In this document: piece after piece, positions 17,258 through 29,400 of the stretch
Numbering within the stretch: the first letter of the stretch is position 1
How the letters are laid out: each line of letters begins with the position of its first letter
Assembly (NCBI GenBank): GCA_000469685.2
Contig: LS997564.1
Location: 12,626,091 to 12,690,090, forward strand
DNA length: 64,000 nt
DNA from: Haemonchus contortus
Lineage: Eukaryota > Nematoda > Chromadorea > Rhabditida > Trichostrongylidae
Reading direction: 5' to 3'
Translations under genes and position numbers: made by a program
Notes under the pieces: model-generated
The model's input: only the letters and a program-made list of their open reading frames with translations
Databases searched by the model: none
What the model was told of the DNA's origin: nothing

Positions 17258-20200
17258 ACATTTCGAAACGGGAGTTCCGTGACCGATGTCCTTTTAGTTA
17301 CGGCAATCAAACAGCCACAGCATTCTTCTGGGACCCCATCTTTTTCACAGAATGAAAATCAATGCGCTGAAATGGCGCTCGTCGCTCTCCCGAACAGCTG
17401 CCAGATGAAAACTCTGGAAAGGCCGAGTCCGGGAAAAAAAGAAATCCGATGAGAACCGCTTTGTCTTATCGAGCAGATTAGCCATGGTCGCAAGTGACAA
17501 ACTGCTCAGAACTAATGCTTCTGAGGGACGTGATCCGAAGCATAATCAGCCAACCTGGTAGGACTTCGTCCTGCACGTGGCCTCTCTTCTCTGAGGCCCA
17601 ATAATTCCATGAACTGTTCGATGAGAAACATCGTGAGTGAATAAACCGAGCGGCCTTCGCTGAAGAAATGAAATAATGCACCCTAGAGTTCTTATGTAAA
17701 CAAGTTTGCCTCGCCATTTTTCCTGTTCGACCATTCGATTTGCCACTTGATTTGGATTGGTTTAAGATAGTGGAATGATAAGCACGAAAAGATCATCGTT
17801 GAATAATCGCGTTAGATCGCGCTATGCACTGAAATGACGGTCAAAATTTTTGAGGCGTATGGTTGTCGGCCAAACATGATGCAATGAGCTGCTGTAGTTG
17901 ACGTTCCAGCGCTATTCTCTCCCTCAGAGTAGTCAGGTGCACGTTATTCGATCCATTAAGTACCATAGGTGTCACCAAGAATTATCTAGTCATGAAATCC
18001 AATGAACATAAATGTTTCCACTCACTGAATTACTTCCAGTATGGTCTTTAAAAACTAGACACGTCAATTCCGTACTTCGTACTTTCGTAATTCCAGGCAA
18101 TTGACATAATATTTTTGAGTATGATATTCCAGACTTCACTATTTTAACCCGTTACTTTGAGGCAGTCTCTCAGTTGTGTTGAGATCCCATTTTCACCAAC
18201 CAAGTGGTCCCGGGCACCACTTTCTTGAGAACAAATGGCTCAAAACTCCGACTGCAGAACCTTTCACTTTTAATTTTCATTAATGCCAGTCATGAGTGTC
18301 GAAAGTATAACTGAGCGTGAGCTGAAAACGCAATTTTGAAGGTGCAATCAAGAATTTAATGATATTCAATTATTCCTTTCAAAATGGAAACATTGGTACT
18401 CAGCAGTGAATCGATAGCCAAGGACACCAAAAAGTGCCACAAAGCGCTTATGTCCGGTTTATTTTCAGTATTTCATGAAGCAAATGGAGATTAACTTCTT
18501 TGCGTTCTCAGCAAGTGTTCGATGGTTTTCGATTGAGGGCGCTGAAGGTTTTTTCGAGATAATTCCTCTATTGTACAAACCAGTAACTAGGCGTTTTATT
18601 TGTCGGTTTATCGGTCTGTTGGTCTCTATACAGGCCGGCAAAATGTACCCTAACGTGAGTGATATGAAAACTCTTTGTACCAACGGAAAGACGGGGGTTC
18701 AAAAAAGTTGGAACTTCCAGTTTGTGGTGATGACAGTATTAGCGCTACATACTTAATATTGATTCAACCTCGGTTGGCAAAATCTGATATGATAGGACAA
18801 TATGTGATAAAGCCCAATAAAACTGTAGGAAGGAAAAAATTGTGTGCTTTTGCAGGGTCATTGCTCTAATATAGAGTGTTTGCGTTAATGTGCATTATGT
18901 AAGGGTACGTCGGGATCGTAGATACTGACCGAGAAGGCTTTAAACATAAGAAGCCTAGTTGCAGCAGTAGAAACGGAAGTCATAGGGGCTAATAAGGGTT
19001 GCTAGGAGGCAAGAGCTGCTGAATTCGTTCACCACTCGTATTGAGTCTTTGTACGTAATGGTACAGTTTACGACAGCGTTGCTCCTGCAGCTAGGTATTG
19101 GTAGGACATGGTGGTCCCGTCGCATCGAGAACTTCTCTGCTGAACTTGGGCTCGAAGCCTGCTGACCTAGTCAGCTACTAGTGAGAGAGTAAAGCGGAAT
19201 CAGTGGGAACTGAGTCCTTGCTGCACGGTTCCTAGATCCCGCTGTGATGAGCTTTCAGAATCAAAGTTTTTCCCAGTGGTAGTCGGCAGAACTAATCCGT
19301 CCATTATCGCTGCCTTCAAGGGAACAATGTCTAACCATGATGTGAGATAGTAAGTGATAGCAAGTGATAAAGATATTGCGGCGTGGCAACATCTACCGTT
19401 AGGCATTTGCGTCGATGTCTACCTGTCACTTTTGAGAACGACCTTCATGAGTGACAACGTGGAATCACATCAAATCATAAGGAAGTCTTGTAAAATCGTA
19501 AGATTAGAATTGAAGCCATGGAGGCTGTAAAGTTCGGCGATCGGATGCGCTCGATCAGTTCCATTGATAGAAACGATACTCGAGAGGATAATTCTAATTC
19601 GCCGCAAAAAAGTAGAAAGTTCGAAGCTCAAGTTCCTTGACTCATCCTTTATTAGGCTTCTTGCCAGTCGGATTTCTTTGCTCTCGGCGGATTTTCCTCG
19701 TTCCCGTGAAAATGACCATCAGGTTTCATTCAACACGGAGCCCACTACTGACTACTAAATAGAATCATTGATTTGTTGTCACGCATGAGTAATGCGCATG
19801 CGTACCGTAAGGACTAATTTAGATATACAGGGTGACTGGGGATAAAACCATAACTAGTTATCTTCTGCAGTAGAACAATCGAAATGATAGAGAGTAAATG
19901 CGATTGAGTAATATAACCTCAGCTTTGCGATAGTGATGAATACATCAGATTGTCTTACTCGCTACTGTACTTGGCCCATTTTCTTAAGCGAATTATTCGT
20001 GTCTATGAATAAGCCGTGCTATTATGAACCGGTAGCTTTGTGCTTCGCATTGCGTGCGGGTCCGTTGCTTGGTGTGACTACATGTCTCGCTGTTCACCCA
20101 CACCCTCTGACCCTAACAGTAAGAGTCCAAAAAATTTTCGTAATACCCGTTTTTTATGTAAAAAAAATGGGTGTTGGCGAAGAGTAGGGCATGGGTGGCG

Positions 20201-20379
20201 AAGAAAGCGAAAACTGGCAGAATCCGTGTACCATCAGGCTCCCTCAAAAAGTGAAAGTAGGAGTTGTATGAGGTTACTATGATGGAAATTGTGTATACGG
20301 GATATATGGACGAGGTTTCAGTTGTTCCACTTGCTGAGGAGCTGTATGTGTCTCAAAAAGATGCCCGAAACTGCCTTCT

Positions 20380-20428
20380 ACTATCGCCATAGTTAACAAT
20401 TAGTTGTTTGAATTTCCAACATGAGTGT
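20380..20428 (+). repeat. Interspersed repeat, copy 2 (partner at 11552-11608)
   Basis: Shares TGTTTGAATTTCCAACAT and a nearby CTATCGCCAT block with 11552-11608. Confidence 0.55.
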
Positions 20429-21512
20429 CTGTTTTCAGCCTCTACAACGCCGTTAAAACTCATCCGCATCTAGGTGTGACAGACAGTAGATGCAAGCTTT
20501 GACTTACCACACCCTATCTAGGCCCTTTTTCGATCTGCCAGTGTCACATTGGGCACACTTGGATGCCACAGATTCACCCCAGGGGAAAATCTACGGGACC
20601 CAATTTTCGTGAACTGTGCTTGTAGGTGCATCCAAAAATTGATGTTTGACAATAGATTAGATATGAGATGCTAACGACTGATACAGGCTGATGAGAGGAG
20701 AGGAGCCATGGAGCTACTACATTCGGCATACTGTCAGTACCAGCGTGGGAACGTGAGTGCAAGTGCATACGTAAATAAAGTGACGTAGCGTTTAGTGGGC
20801 ATGACGAAATCGTATATGGAGGCTAATAAAAATGATGCAATTGGACGAACAATGTGTGCTAAGAAGTGAAGGTACCCTTTTCCACTTGGACGAACAATAA
20901 ATGATTTGGCAATTAATAGGAATGTGGTAGCATGTAGTGAAAGATGATGAGAGCTGATAACATATGGTGCAGGCCTACATAACGGTTCCCGCTTACTTAC
21001 GGGAAAGGCCCTATAACTGACAAAGGTGAAATGCTGAGAGTGTGTTTCATGACAATAGAGCTGAAGCCACTTGAGGTTTGTGGAGTTTTGCGATCACGGT
21101 CTCGAACTTCAACCATTCTTGCTGTAAAGAATATCTCCCAAACGATGCTTAGCGGATCATGCAGTAATTTACGAGTTACCAGAGTATCCGCAACTGCTCT
21201 TGGAGCAACTCGTTACGGTAGTACCACCTGTCTATGAATGGATTCTTTGCACAAATCACCAATGAAGTTGAACTTCTGCTCAGCTCATGGGTTACAGGAT
21301 ACACCAATTTTCCTTACTTGCTCGACGTACTTCATTCTTTGGTCAAGGACAAGGGACATAAACACCTGCTTTTACTGTTGTTCAAGTAACAATTAGCTCT
21401 TAGTGATTCCCATGAAAATGAAGAAAATGTCAAACTCTCAATCCTCTCTTAATTTTCTTTCCCTATTTAACACGCATAATATGTTTTCCCAGTCCAGCGA
21501 TCCGATTCCAAC

Positions 21513-21955
21513 CTCAAGGCATCGATATTCAGCGCTTCAATACTGCCAGCGATGTGTTATGCGACTGAAACATGGCCTGACAACAAAGCAATCGCCAAAG
21601 CTATAAGAACTTCTCATCACGCGTTGGAAATAGGTTTCTGAAAATCAGTCGACGCCGACAGTTGCAGCAAGGCTTATTTTAGACCTCAGGGAGAGATCAC
21701 GTTTGAAAGACCCGCTCCAGTACATGGCACAATCGAAGCACCGCTGGGCCGGTCATCTACTTCATCAAACAGATGACAGATGGAGTTTTCGAGTCACACA
21801 GCGGCTTCCAAAAAATGAAACAATATCATAAGGACGTCCGCCGACTCAGCGGGCCGATTCGTTTACCAAATAGTTCAGAGAAAGCGGCCTACATTGGATG
21901 CAAGTCACGACAGATTGGGTGGTATGGAGGAGCTGTTGTCCCCGCTGAGAAAGAA
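21513..21955 (+). pseudogene. RTE-type non-LTR retrotransposon remnant (C-terminal part)
   Basis: Reads SILPAMCYATETWPDNKAIA and then HHALEIGF, a frame change and stops, then LRERSRLKDPLQYMA, KHRWAGHLLHQTDDRWS and GRPPTQRADSF. These are the hallmark C-terminal blocks of nematode RTE-like ORF2 proteins (LCYxxETW, HRWAGH, DDRW, GRPPxRW). Several in-frame stops, a frameshift and the loss of the RT core upstream show an old dead copy. The protein once combined AP endonuclease and RT for target-primed insertion. Confidence 0.85.
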
Positions 21956-23733
21956 CCTTTTGACGAAGAACCATCAAAGTATCAAAGCAATTTGTTTTTC
22001 TCTGCTCTATTGCGGTCTACGTCAAAATGGTTGCTTTCGAGTGCATCCTTTTGGAAACCTGGCTCTTCCTTCCACATTACCACATCATTTTGAGAAGCTG
22101 TTTCTGCGCCTCATCTTTCAGCGGATGAGCAACCCCCATAATTTTCAGTAAAAGTGAATTTACACCTTTTACTGGCAGTATTTCATAAGAATGGAACTGT
22201 TGCAATGAATGGAAGCAATTTTGCAATCAGACATATCAAACCATTTGCTCTAAAGACAGGAATGCTTGCCGTTAAGCGTGCATAAGAAGTATATCGTAAA
22301 AAGTAGAGGAGTCCAGTGTAATCAAGGCAGTCCGAGTGGTGAACAATGTCTTTTTTCTATATTGACACTCAACATGTGATGGTCTTCTGCTGTTCTTTTC
22401 ATTCAGTCTTTGTGAACAACAATCATTCACTAAGGATCCACATCGTTCCGTTCAGAGAGTTCATTTGCCCAAAAGTACTTTTCGGTGGAGTAACCTGCAC
22501 AGCTGCTCTTAGTAGGAAAAGGTTCGAGTGGTGCTCACTAATATTGTTGGCGAAGCTACCTATAACTGTTGGACTTGTTGGAGCAGTCTTTGCCCACATC
22601 TTTGTGGAGCCAAGATGCTTCGCAATTTTGACAGCTTGACGGTCGTATGAATATTGTTGATACTAATATGGGATGTCCTCACCTTCACATAGTTCCATTT
22701 ACTTCCCGCTTCTTGATGCTGGTGTTCGAATGCAGCTGACAGGTCTTCGTGGCAAACCGACCGACATACACGTCATACCTCATGCTCAATGACGTCCAGT
22801 GTTTTTCAACTAGTGCTATGGCCTTTGCGAAAATCGTCAAGCACTGACAAACTCAGCGCGTGTGACATAATCGCGAAGGTCTCCGGTACAAGAGCTCCCG
22901 CACGTATTGCATCGAGAGACCAATAATGCTTTTTTATAAGTCCGCTCCGCTCAGGGCCTTTGAGTTTGCGTGGCAAACTTGAATTGAAATGCCTTCAGCA
23001 TCAACTTCTGCTAAGATATGGCAAATGACCTCAACGCAATTCTGACCAATGTTACTAACGAGTCCAGAATAGACGTATGGCTGTAAAAAGCAAGTTATAA
23101 TGCTTCGTCAGAACATGCGCCATGCGTGCGCTAACTGAGGCTGTCAAGTGCTCCAAGCCAAGGGTATAGTGAGTGATCTGAGAGCAGACTGAACAGACTG
23201 GAATAGACTGCCACTGGCGGCGTTCGGCAAAACCAGATAAACTCAACAAACGTAGGGACGCTTTGTGTCGTCCTTACAATGGTATAGCTATGAGTTACCT
23301 GCTTTTGAACTCGATAGCGAAATTGAATCTTAAACAAGCGGTAGTAGATGTTTTAGGTCAGCAATGAGCTGACGCTATTGCTCTAACTGTGACTTGACCA
23401 AGGGAATATCCAAAATTAAACCCTTCAACAAGAAGTCCTGTATAAACACCAGTGGGGTGGGACATCTCAAATGATCCATGGTAGAAGCAAGTGCGCTGCA
23501 CGTTCAGTGGTGGAGCTAATGTGCGCTGCCTTGATGATAATAGCGATGCGTCACTGTAGTAGAGCAAACAGATGCTTAGTATACTGGCGTTAGACGGATT
23601 GACTGCGCGATTTCGTGGCACTATTTAAGAACTGGCCACAGCACCGCAGTAGAGCTACATAAAAACTTTCTAGGGTTTACAGCTACCAGTTCTACCGAAG
23701 ATGGACTTGAGAAAGCTATACTTACTTAGCGCG

Positions 23734-23805
23734 TAGTCTCGTGTAGTAGCACCCAAGATGATTTCATCCACGAGAAATCATCTTAGGTGCTACTACACGA
23801 GACTA
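23734..23805. repeat. 32-bp inverted duplication, 8-nt loop, one mismatch
   Basis: TAGTCTCGTGTAGTAGCACC and its continuation reappear as the reverse complement after ATCCACGA. There are no transposon-like ends and no coding potential. Confidence 0.9.
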
Positions 23806-25599
23806 TAAGTATTACGAAAAATCTCGTCACTCACGGGAGAGCTTCGACCATTACGCTTCGAAGAGCCACCGAATACTATGCGTAACTTTGTAGTAGCCGA
23901 AATATCTTTGTAGATCGCATGATAAGACATGTAATATATGCGCCATTCTTCAGCATTTTCTACGCTCTATGGCCTTGGCCTCATGTAGCTAGACTAATGG
24001 TTTTGGTAAAATTGTTGATATTGACTTGGGAGGCGATAGTACGAGAGCTGTTTGCTGTTGTCCAATGGTGGATGGTTTGACTTACACATAAAACAAACGT
24101 AAAGAACACTATCAACACCTTGGCAGAGTTTTCAAATTACTGAATGATGCGTTCCTGTAGTTTGTCGTCTGCGAGTAGATTGTGATCATCTAATATGCCG
24201 AGAAAATTTGAGGACTGAAGAATCCTGCGGGATTGTCTTCTCGCTTCGCGAAAGCCAACGGTATCTGAGCTCTGCAGAAGCTAGATAGGAAGACCGAGTT
24301 TTCCTAGACACAGTTCCAAATAGAGTATGACCTAAAACCATGCCTAATGATAAGTAAATGGTCTTTCTGAAGGCAAAAGGTCTTAGAAGTGGGCAATAGC
24401 GATAAGGACGTCCGGAAGAACTGGCTGTGATTGATTTAAAGGCACTATTCACGAAGAAGTTAGGGTACCCTTTTTTGACGGGAATTGATAGAAATACTCT
24501 AGAATAAAGCGATAACAACCAAAAAAGTGCAAAAAACCATGAACAAAAAGAATTACAAAGGGTCAAAAAAAGAGCTGGAAAGGGGGGTAGGACGAATTTC
24601 ACATTGAAAACTGCGGTTAGGGAGTGTTCGAGCGAGAATGCACGAAGGCGACGCAATGTCTGCAATACAGACAACACATCGAAATTAACGGAGTTTCTAA
24701 AATAAAAAAACATTTGCATGCAATAATCTGCACAAAATACATTAAAATCTTCAATAAACTTACGAGAATAGTTAAAGAATGCTACCGTAAAAAATTAATA
24801 ACAAAAAAAAAACAAACGGTACGCGAATGAAAAAAAACAGCCGAATACTAGCTCCTGTACGAGGCGGTCGACCAGCTGATCATTCCTGGCAATTTGCCAA
24901 TCTGCGTATCGATTTTTCACCAACTTCGCTCCAGTGCGAATGTGGCGAAGGACAACTTGAACTCGTAGTCAACCTAGCGAGGGCGGAGGCATCCCGTCCC
25001 CCAAAGCTCCTGCCCTTATTGTGCCCTATCCAGCCGTTTTCCGACCTAATTCCTGGACAAATGGTATCAGAGGGGGCTTCGAATTCAAACCATGTGCAAA
25101 TCTCCGGGACCATTTTTTCGTGAACAGTGCCTTTAAAGGCAACGACAATTCCTGATTGTATAAGTATTCGAGATCCTCTGACGATCGCGGCGGAACTTGC
25201 TTTACCGTGACTGTTTGCTTGCTAGTGAGCTCCACGACGAACTCCATATTAAACAAACCCTTGGAGGTTATCTGCACGATACCCGACATTTCCGTGGTTG
25301 AGCAACCACCGAACGCGACAACACGGTGACTATCAACAGAAACCTAAGCCACTGGATGAGCTCTGTGCTATAAAACCTGCGTGCACTCTGGAGTCGAGAA
25401 AAACAAGGTAATTTTCTCGAATTGTGCGGAGTCGCAGTCAAAGACTAGGCCCTCATGAGCGTGAGCGTAGCGGATCTGCGCGGTTCCGTCATCAGATTGA
25501 AATCAGACTGAAGATACTGATTGAGCTGCGGATATGGAGACACACTACATCAGCGATGACTCGAAGAGTCTTTCACAGGGGAACAGGTAAAAATGCTTT

Positions 25600-25613
25600 G
25601 GGGGGGGGGGGGG
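25600..25613 (+). repeat. G homopolymer
   Basis: Fourteen consecutive G followed by GA-rich sequence. Confidence 0.9.
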
Positions 25614-25950
25614 AGAGAGAGGTGGAGGTTGGGTGGTTTCACAATTTTGTATATCAAGAATAACTCAGTCTTACGACTTAATCCTTGTTATATTAGCAAT
25701 GTATCAGAGACGAAGATAAGGATGGGACCGACAATCCGTGCAGCTCTGACCAGGAAATGTGGTTTTTTTCAAAACAAGCCTAGGTAGGCCAGGAGCACCT
25801 AGGTGGGTGGATGATTACCCCGTGCGAAAAGAAAAAAGCAAGGAGAACTCACCCACCGCGGTGCTCCTTTCCTCCTAAAACTTACAATCCCCGATGTGAC
25901 ACGGCATAACTTTATTGAGTTCATTCCTTGTTATACTACCTCTGTGATGG

Positions 25951-26465
25951 GTGCCCCCCCCAACTATTTTCACCGAAGAACGAAAGGTGACACGTTGCAC
26001 TACGATCAAGAGGAATGAGGAGAATGATGATATTAGGTCGACTCATGCCTCTCTCGCGAACACGAAAAAGATCTGTTGCTCCCAAATAGGCTGTGACTTC
26101 GTTGACTGTTTCAAGATGGACTGCGAGAAGTGTAACAAAGAGGTGAGCAATGACGACGATAGCGCTACGTTTGCTTTTGCTTGGCGAACGGTGAGACTGC
26201 GAGCATCAGCCAGAGAGGAGTTCTTGATGATCTCGGGACGCCGTCTGCGAGCGCCACTAGACAAGAAGACGACGACATCTAGCGTCAAAAGTTGGTTGGT
26301 CGCGCATGCGAGGGCTTTACGAATAGCTACCGGAGCCTGCAGCCTACAAAGTGTGTACCGATGATCTTCAAATTGCAGAAACATCAAGACGGACCACACG
26401 ATCGTCGAGGTTTCAATGGAGAACGGGACGAACTACGTTTACAACTCGTGGGGCTGACAGAATAG
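25951..26465 (+). CDS. Possible AN1-type zinc-finger gene fragment (two candidate exons)
   Basis: One candidate exon ends at 26142 in KICCSQIGCDFVDC then FKMDCEKCNKE, followed directly by a good donor, GTGAGC. The spacing C-x4-C-x9-C-x2-C with Asp in the loop equals the first half of the ZFAND2/AIP-1 type AN1 finger. A second candidate exon follows the strong acceptor TTCAAATTGCAG at 26379-26465 (KHQDGPHDRRGF ... VGLTE, stop). The expected FC..H half of the finger was not found between them, no in-frame ATG begins the first exon, and the connection is unproven. The resemblance could be chance. Confidence 0.25.
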
Positions 26466-29400
26466 TTGTCCGTGAGCGTTTTGGAATCCTGGTACTTCTC
26501 TTTGAACGCGATGATGTTCGAGCTGCTTTAAAATCTGATCGAGATCAAAATTCGCGGCTTTGGTACTCGAGACTTCCGCTGATAACTTCTTAGCTCATGG
26601 CTAAGAAAAGAATATGAAAAGTTGTGCGGAAGTACTCGTTAGCTATACAGAATGCTTAAAAAGCGGAACTAAATGTTGCGAAGATCCCACTCGGCGTAAT
26701 GGGCTACCGGAAGCTCTTAAAGCTTTCTAGTAGGGTCGCATCTGTCTTGTGTGGACGATCGTAGCCCCTCTTCGAAGCATTCACCAGCTCCGAGTAGTTA
26801 TTCTCATTAGGATAAAGATCCCTGAGAACAACCTTGGCTTCGTCTTCGCGTGGCCTTCGAACTACAACATAAAATTTTATAAACAGATGATATGTTGGGA
26901 TCGTTGAGTACTGCTTGTTTGAAGGCGTAACCACACCTCAGTATTTACGCTGGTGTGGCAGCGTTCCACTATTCTTATGGCGTAACACGCTCAGTGAGTC
27001 TTGCCCTATGGCAACTCGTCAGCCGTTATCATTTGTTATCAGTCCTTGTTACCAACCATTTACGGTTCCTCTGCACCCAACATCTTTTTTGAGAGTGCTA
27101 GGTTTCACAGTCAACACGAGGTGCCAGTCCCTGTGAGCTTATATTGCTCCCCATTACCTACCACCGATGCTTCCATCCTGCCGCCTGCACTCTTTCGACA
27201 TTTGAACGCTCTGGATCAAGCTCTAAATTTCTGATCACACGCAGACCGTTGAGCCATCTGGCACAAATAGGAAATACGTTGAGGAGGAATAAGAAATAGA
27301 AAAAATACGTTATTATGATGGCATCGTTACTAATAGAAGGAAATTTTTGAGCCAATTAGGTGAATTATTCACAGTAAAGTCATAAATACCACGATCGACC
27401 TTCCTCAATCTTGGCATGGCCTTTGACTACTATGTATGCTTGCATCATTCTTTCCAATGTTTCAAAACTTATAAGGTTAACGTTTCGGCAAAATCACCTT
27501 CGTCAAAGCCTGAGAGCCGGAAAACCATTGAGATTGATTCTATAATAAGGCAAGATAAAACCTAGACAGTTCTCTAGACTAGAAGACTCCCGGACCCGGT
27601 GTACAGGAGGCAAATCCTTGATCTAAATCGAGGGAGCGTTAGATGAACCACACAGAATTCAACGTATGATGAGCAAGCCTACCTCCTTCCTGACCTCACC
27701 GTAATTTCAAAATTTGCAGAGGTCGAGAAAGGGTGTGAGGTCACGGGTTACGGTCACACACTCTTTGTTCCTGTTAATTTGTGGGTCCCTAGCTGCATTC
27801 CAGCACGCTTCAAGTGTTCTCCGCGCAGAAGTCTCTGTTTATAGTAGCAAAGTGGATATGAAATTGTGAACAGAACACGATGCATTCCCAGTGACGTTTG
27901 AGTGCGAGAATTTCTTAGTCCCTCCAGATAAACTTGAATTTATCTGCGAAGGACGCCGTGTTTCACTAATATACTCAGCACCACAAGCCAGGCATCGAGT
28001 TCCGCAGATGTTTTGATGCGATCACCCAGACGGTTGGAAGGAAACACAAGACAGTCTGGAGTGTCACACAAGATGTCGTATAGGCATTGCGGACCAGTTG
28101 TCGACAGACGGTCTCCTAGGGTTATTTTCACAACAATGATCTCTTCCTGTAGAACATGCCTAGTCGAAATTGTTCGATTTGCTCTGCTCGTTTCTTCCTG
28201 AATGAACGACAGATGAAATGCGATTTATTGACGGGTGCTCGTTCACGAATACTACCAAGTGGGAAATGCCCCAACGTTGTGACCCCTCGTGGCAGTGAGG
28301 ATACCGGTTAGACAACGCAACCCTTCGAGCTATGTATGTCCAGCGATTCTGACTTGAGATCCATATCAGGGGAGAACTAACTGGCAATTCTGAAAATATT
28401 GCTGATAGCAGATTGTTTTGTTATAATGGGGTGGGCCGAGTGCTAGTGAATGAGAATATTCTCGCAGCAAGGCTTCCGGTACCATTTGGTCCGCATTGCT
28501 CCCCTCGCTAGATGGATCTGTACATTGAGGAGTGGTAACCAGTTCTCCTTAAGCCTTTTCTGTGTGAAATTGATTTGATCCGACTGTTAAGGATGTCAAA
28601 GTATATGTCCATCTCTTTTTGAATGGAGCATAGCCAATACAGCAGAGCCAATACAGGGAAAAGTCCAGCCTTCGGTGGATTACTATTCTTGAGCTCAATG
28701 GCAACATTCTTACAGTCGCAGCCGCCATCAACTATTCAATAAGTGTTCTATTCATTTTCATGCCGAACACCTTTTCTCTGAATTCCTACGTCAATCTTAA
28801 AGTGCCTGTATTGCTCGGAACATTTCATTTTTACAATTCCTTGATCACTGTCGTACCATTTGATCTGAAGGAGGGGCGTGTCAGTCGAGTATTCCAATTT
28901 CGTCACAGGAAGATGGAGACTGACGTGAGGATTTTATCTTGCCAGACGAGTTCGGTACGAACACGCCAGCCGGAAGCGGAAGACAAAGTTGTCCTGGGCG
29001 AGGGTTTTGACCTCGCGTGTGTAACAGCGCCACTACTTCAGGGCCGTTCCGCCGTGTTGGCCAAGATTCATGTCACTTGATGGCTACTGAAGAGTATAGC
29101 TATACTTTTGGGTTTTGAGAACTCTGATTATTATATATGTGGATGCGGGACAATGAGTGGCAGCGCCGTCGCTTTCGACGGCAATGAAGATGGAAACCAA
29201 CAAAAAACTGTACAGCAGCAGATTCGACAATCTCCCATGCCAACCGGGTGCACATTCAAATATTACTATGAATTCTGAGGCCCGATACAGCCCAAAAACT
29301 GAATACTAAATAGGCACGCTCCCCGTGTATTTAGTAATTAAAAAGCAGTTCCTTTTAATGTCCTTCTACACTAATGGATACTTCTAAGTTTCTGGTTGCC

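Larger units (their letters stand above)
17258..25950. other. Gene-poor stretch with repeat remnants
   Basis: Only a dead RTE-type fragment (21513-21955), a hairpin (23734-23805), small interspersed repeats (20380-20428; a shared block at 20595-20625 and 25105-25135) and a G-tract at 25600 were recognised. The longest frame (24186-24719, minus, 177 codons) is the complement of a purine-rich stretch and shows no family features. No splice-consistent gene model could be built. Confidence 0.5.

Noticed and set aside
25026..25289. 87-codon minus-strand frame with a beta-rich look (VVELTSKQTVTVKQ)
   Set aside because: Overlaps a degraded interspersed repeat block and lacks splice support or a known domain.
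26043..26399. 118-codon minus-strand frame
   Set aside because: Opposite the AN1-like candidate, with no recognisable domain and no better evidence.
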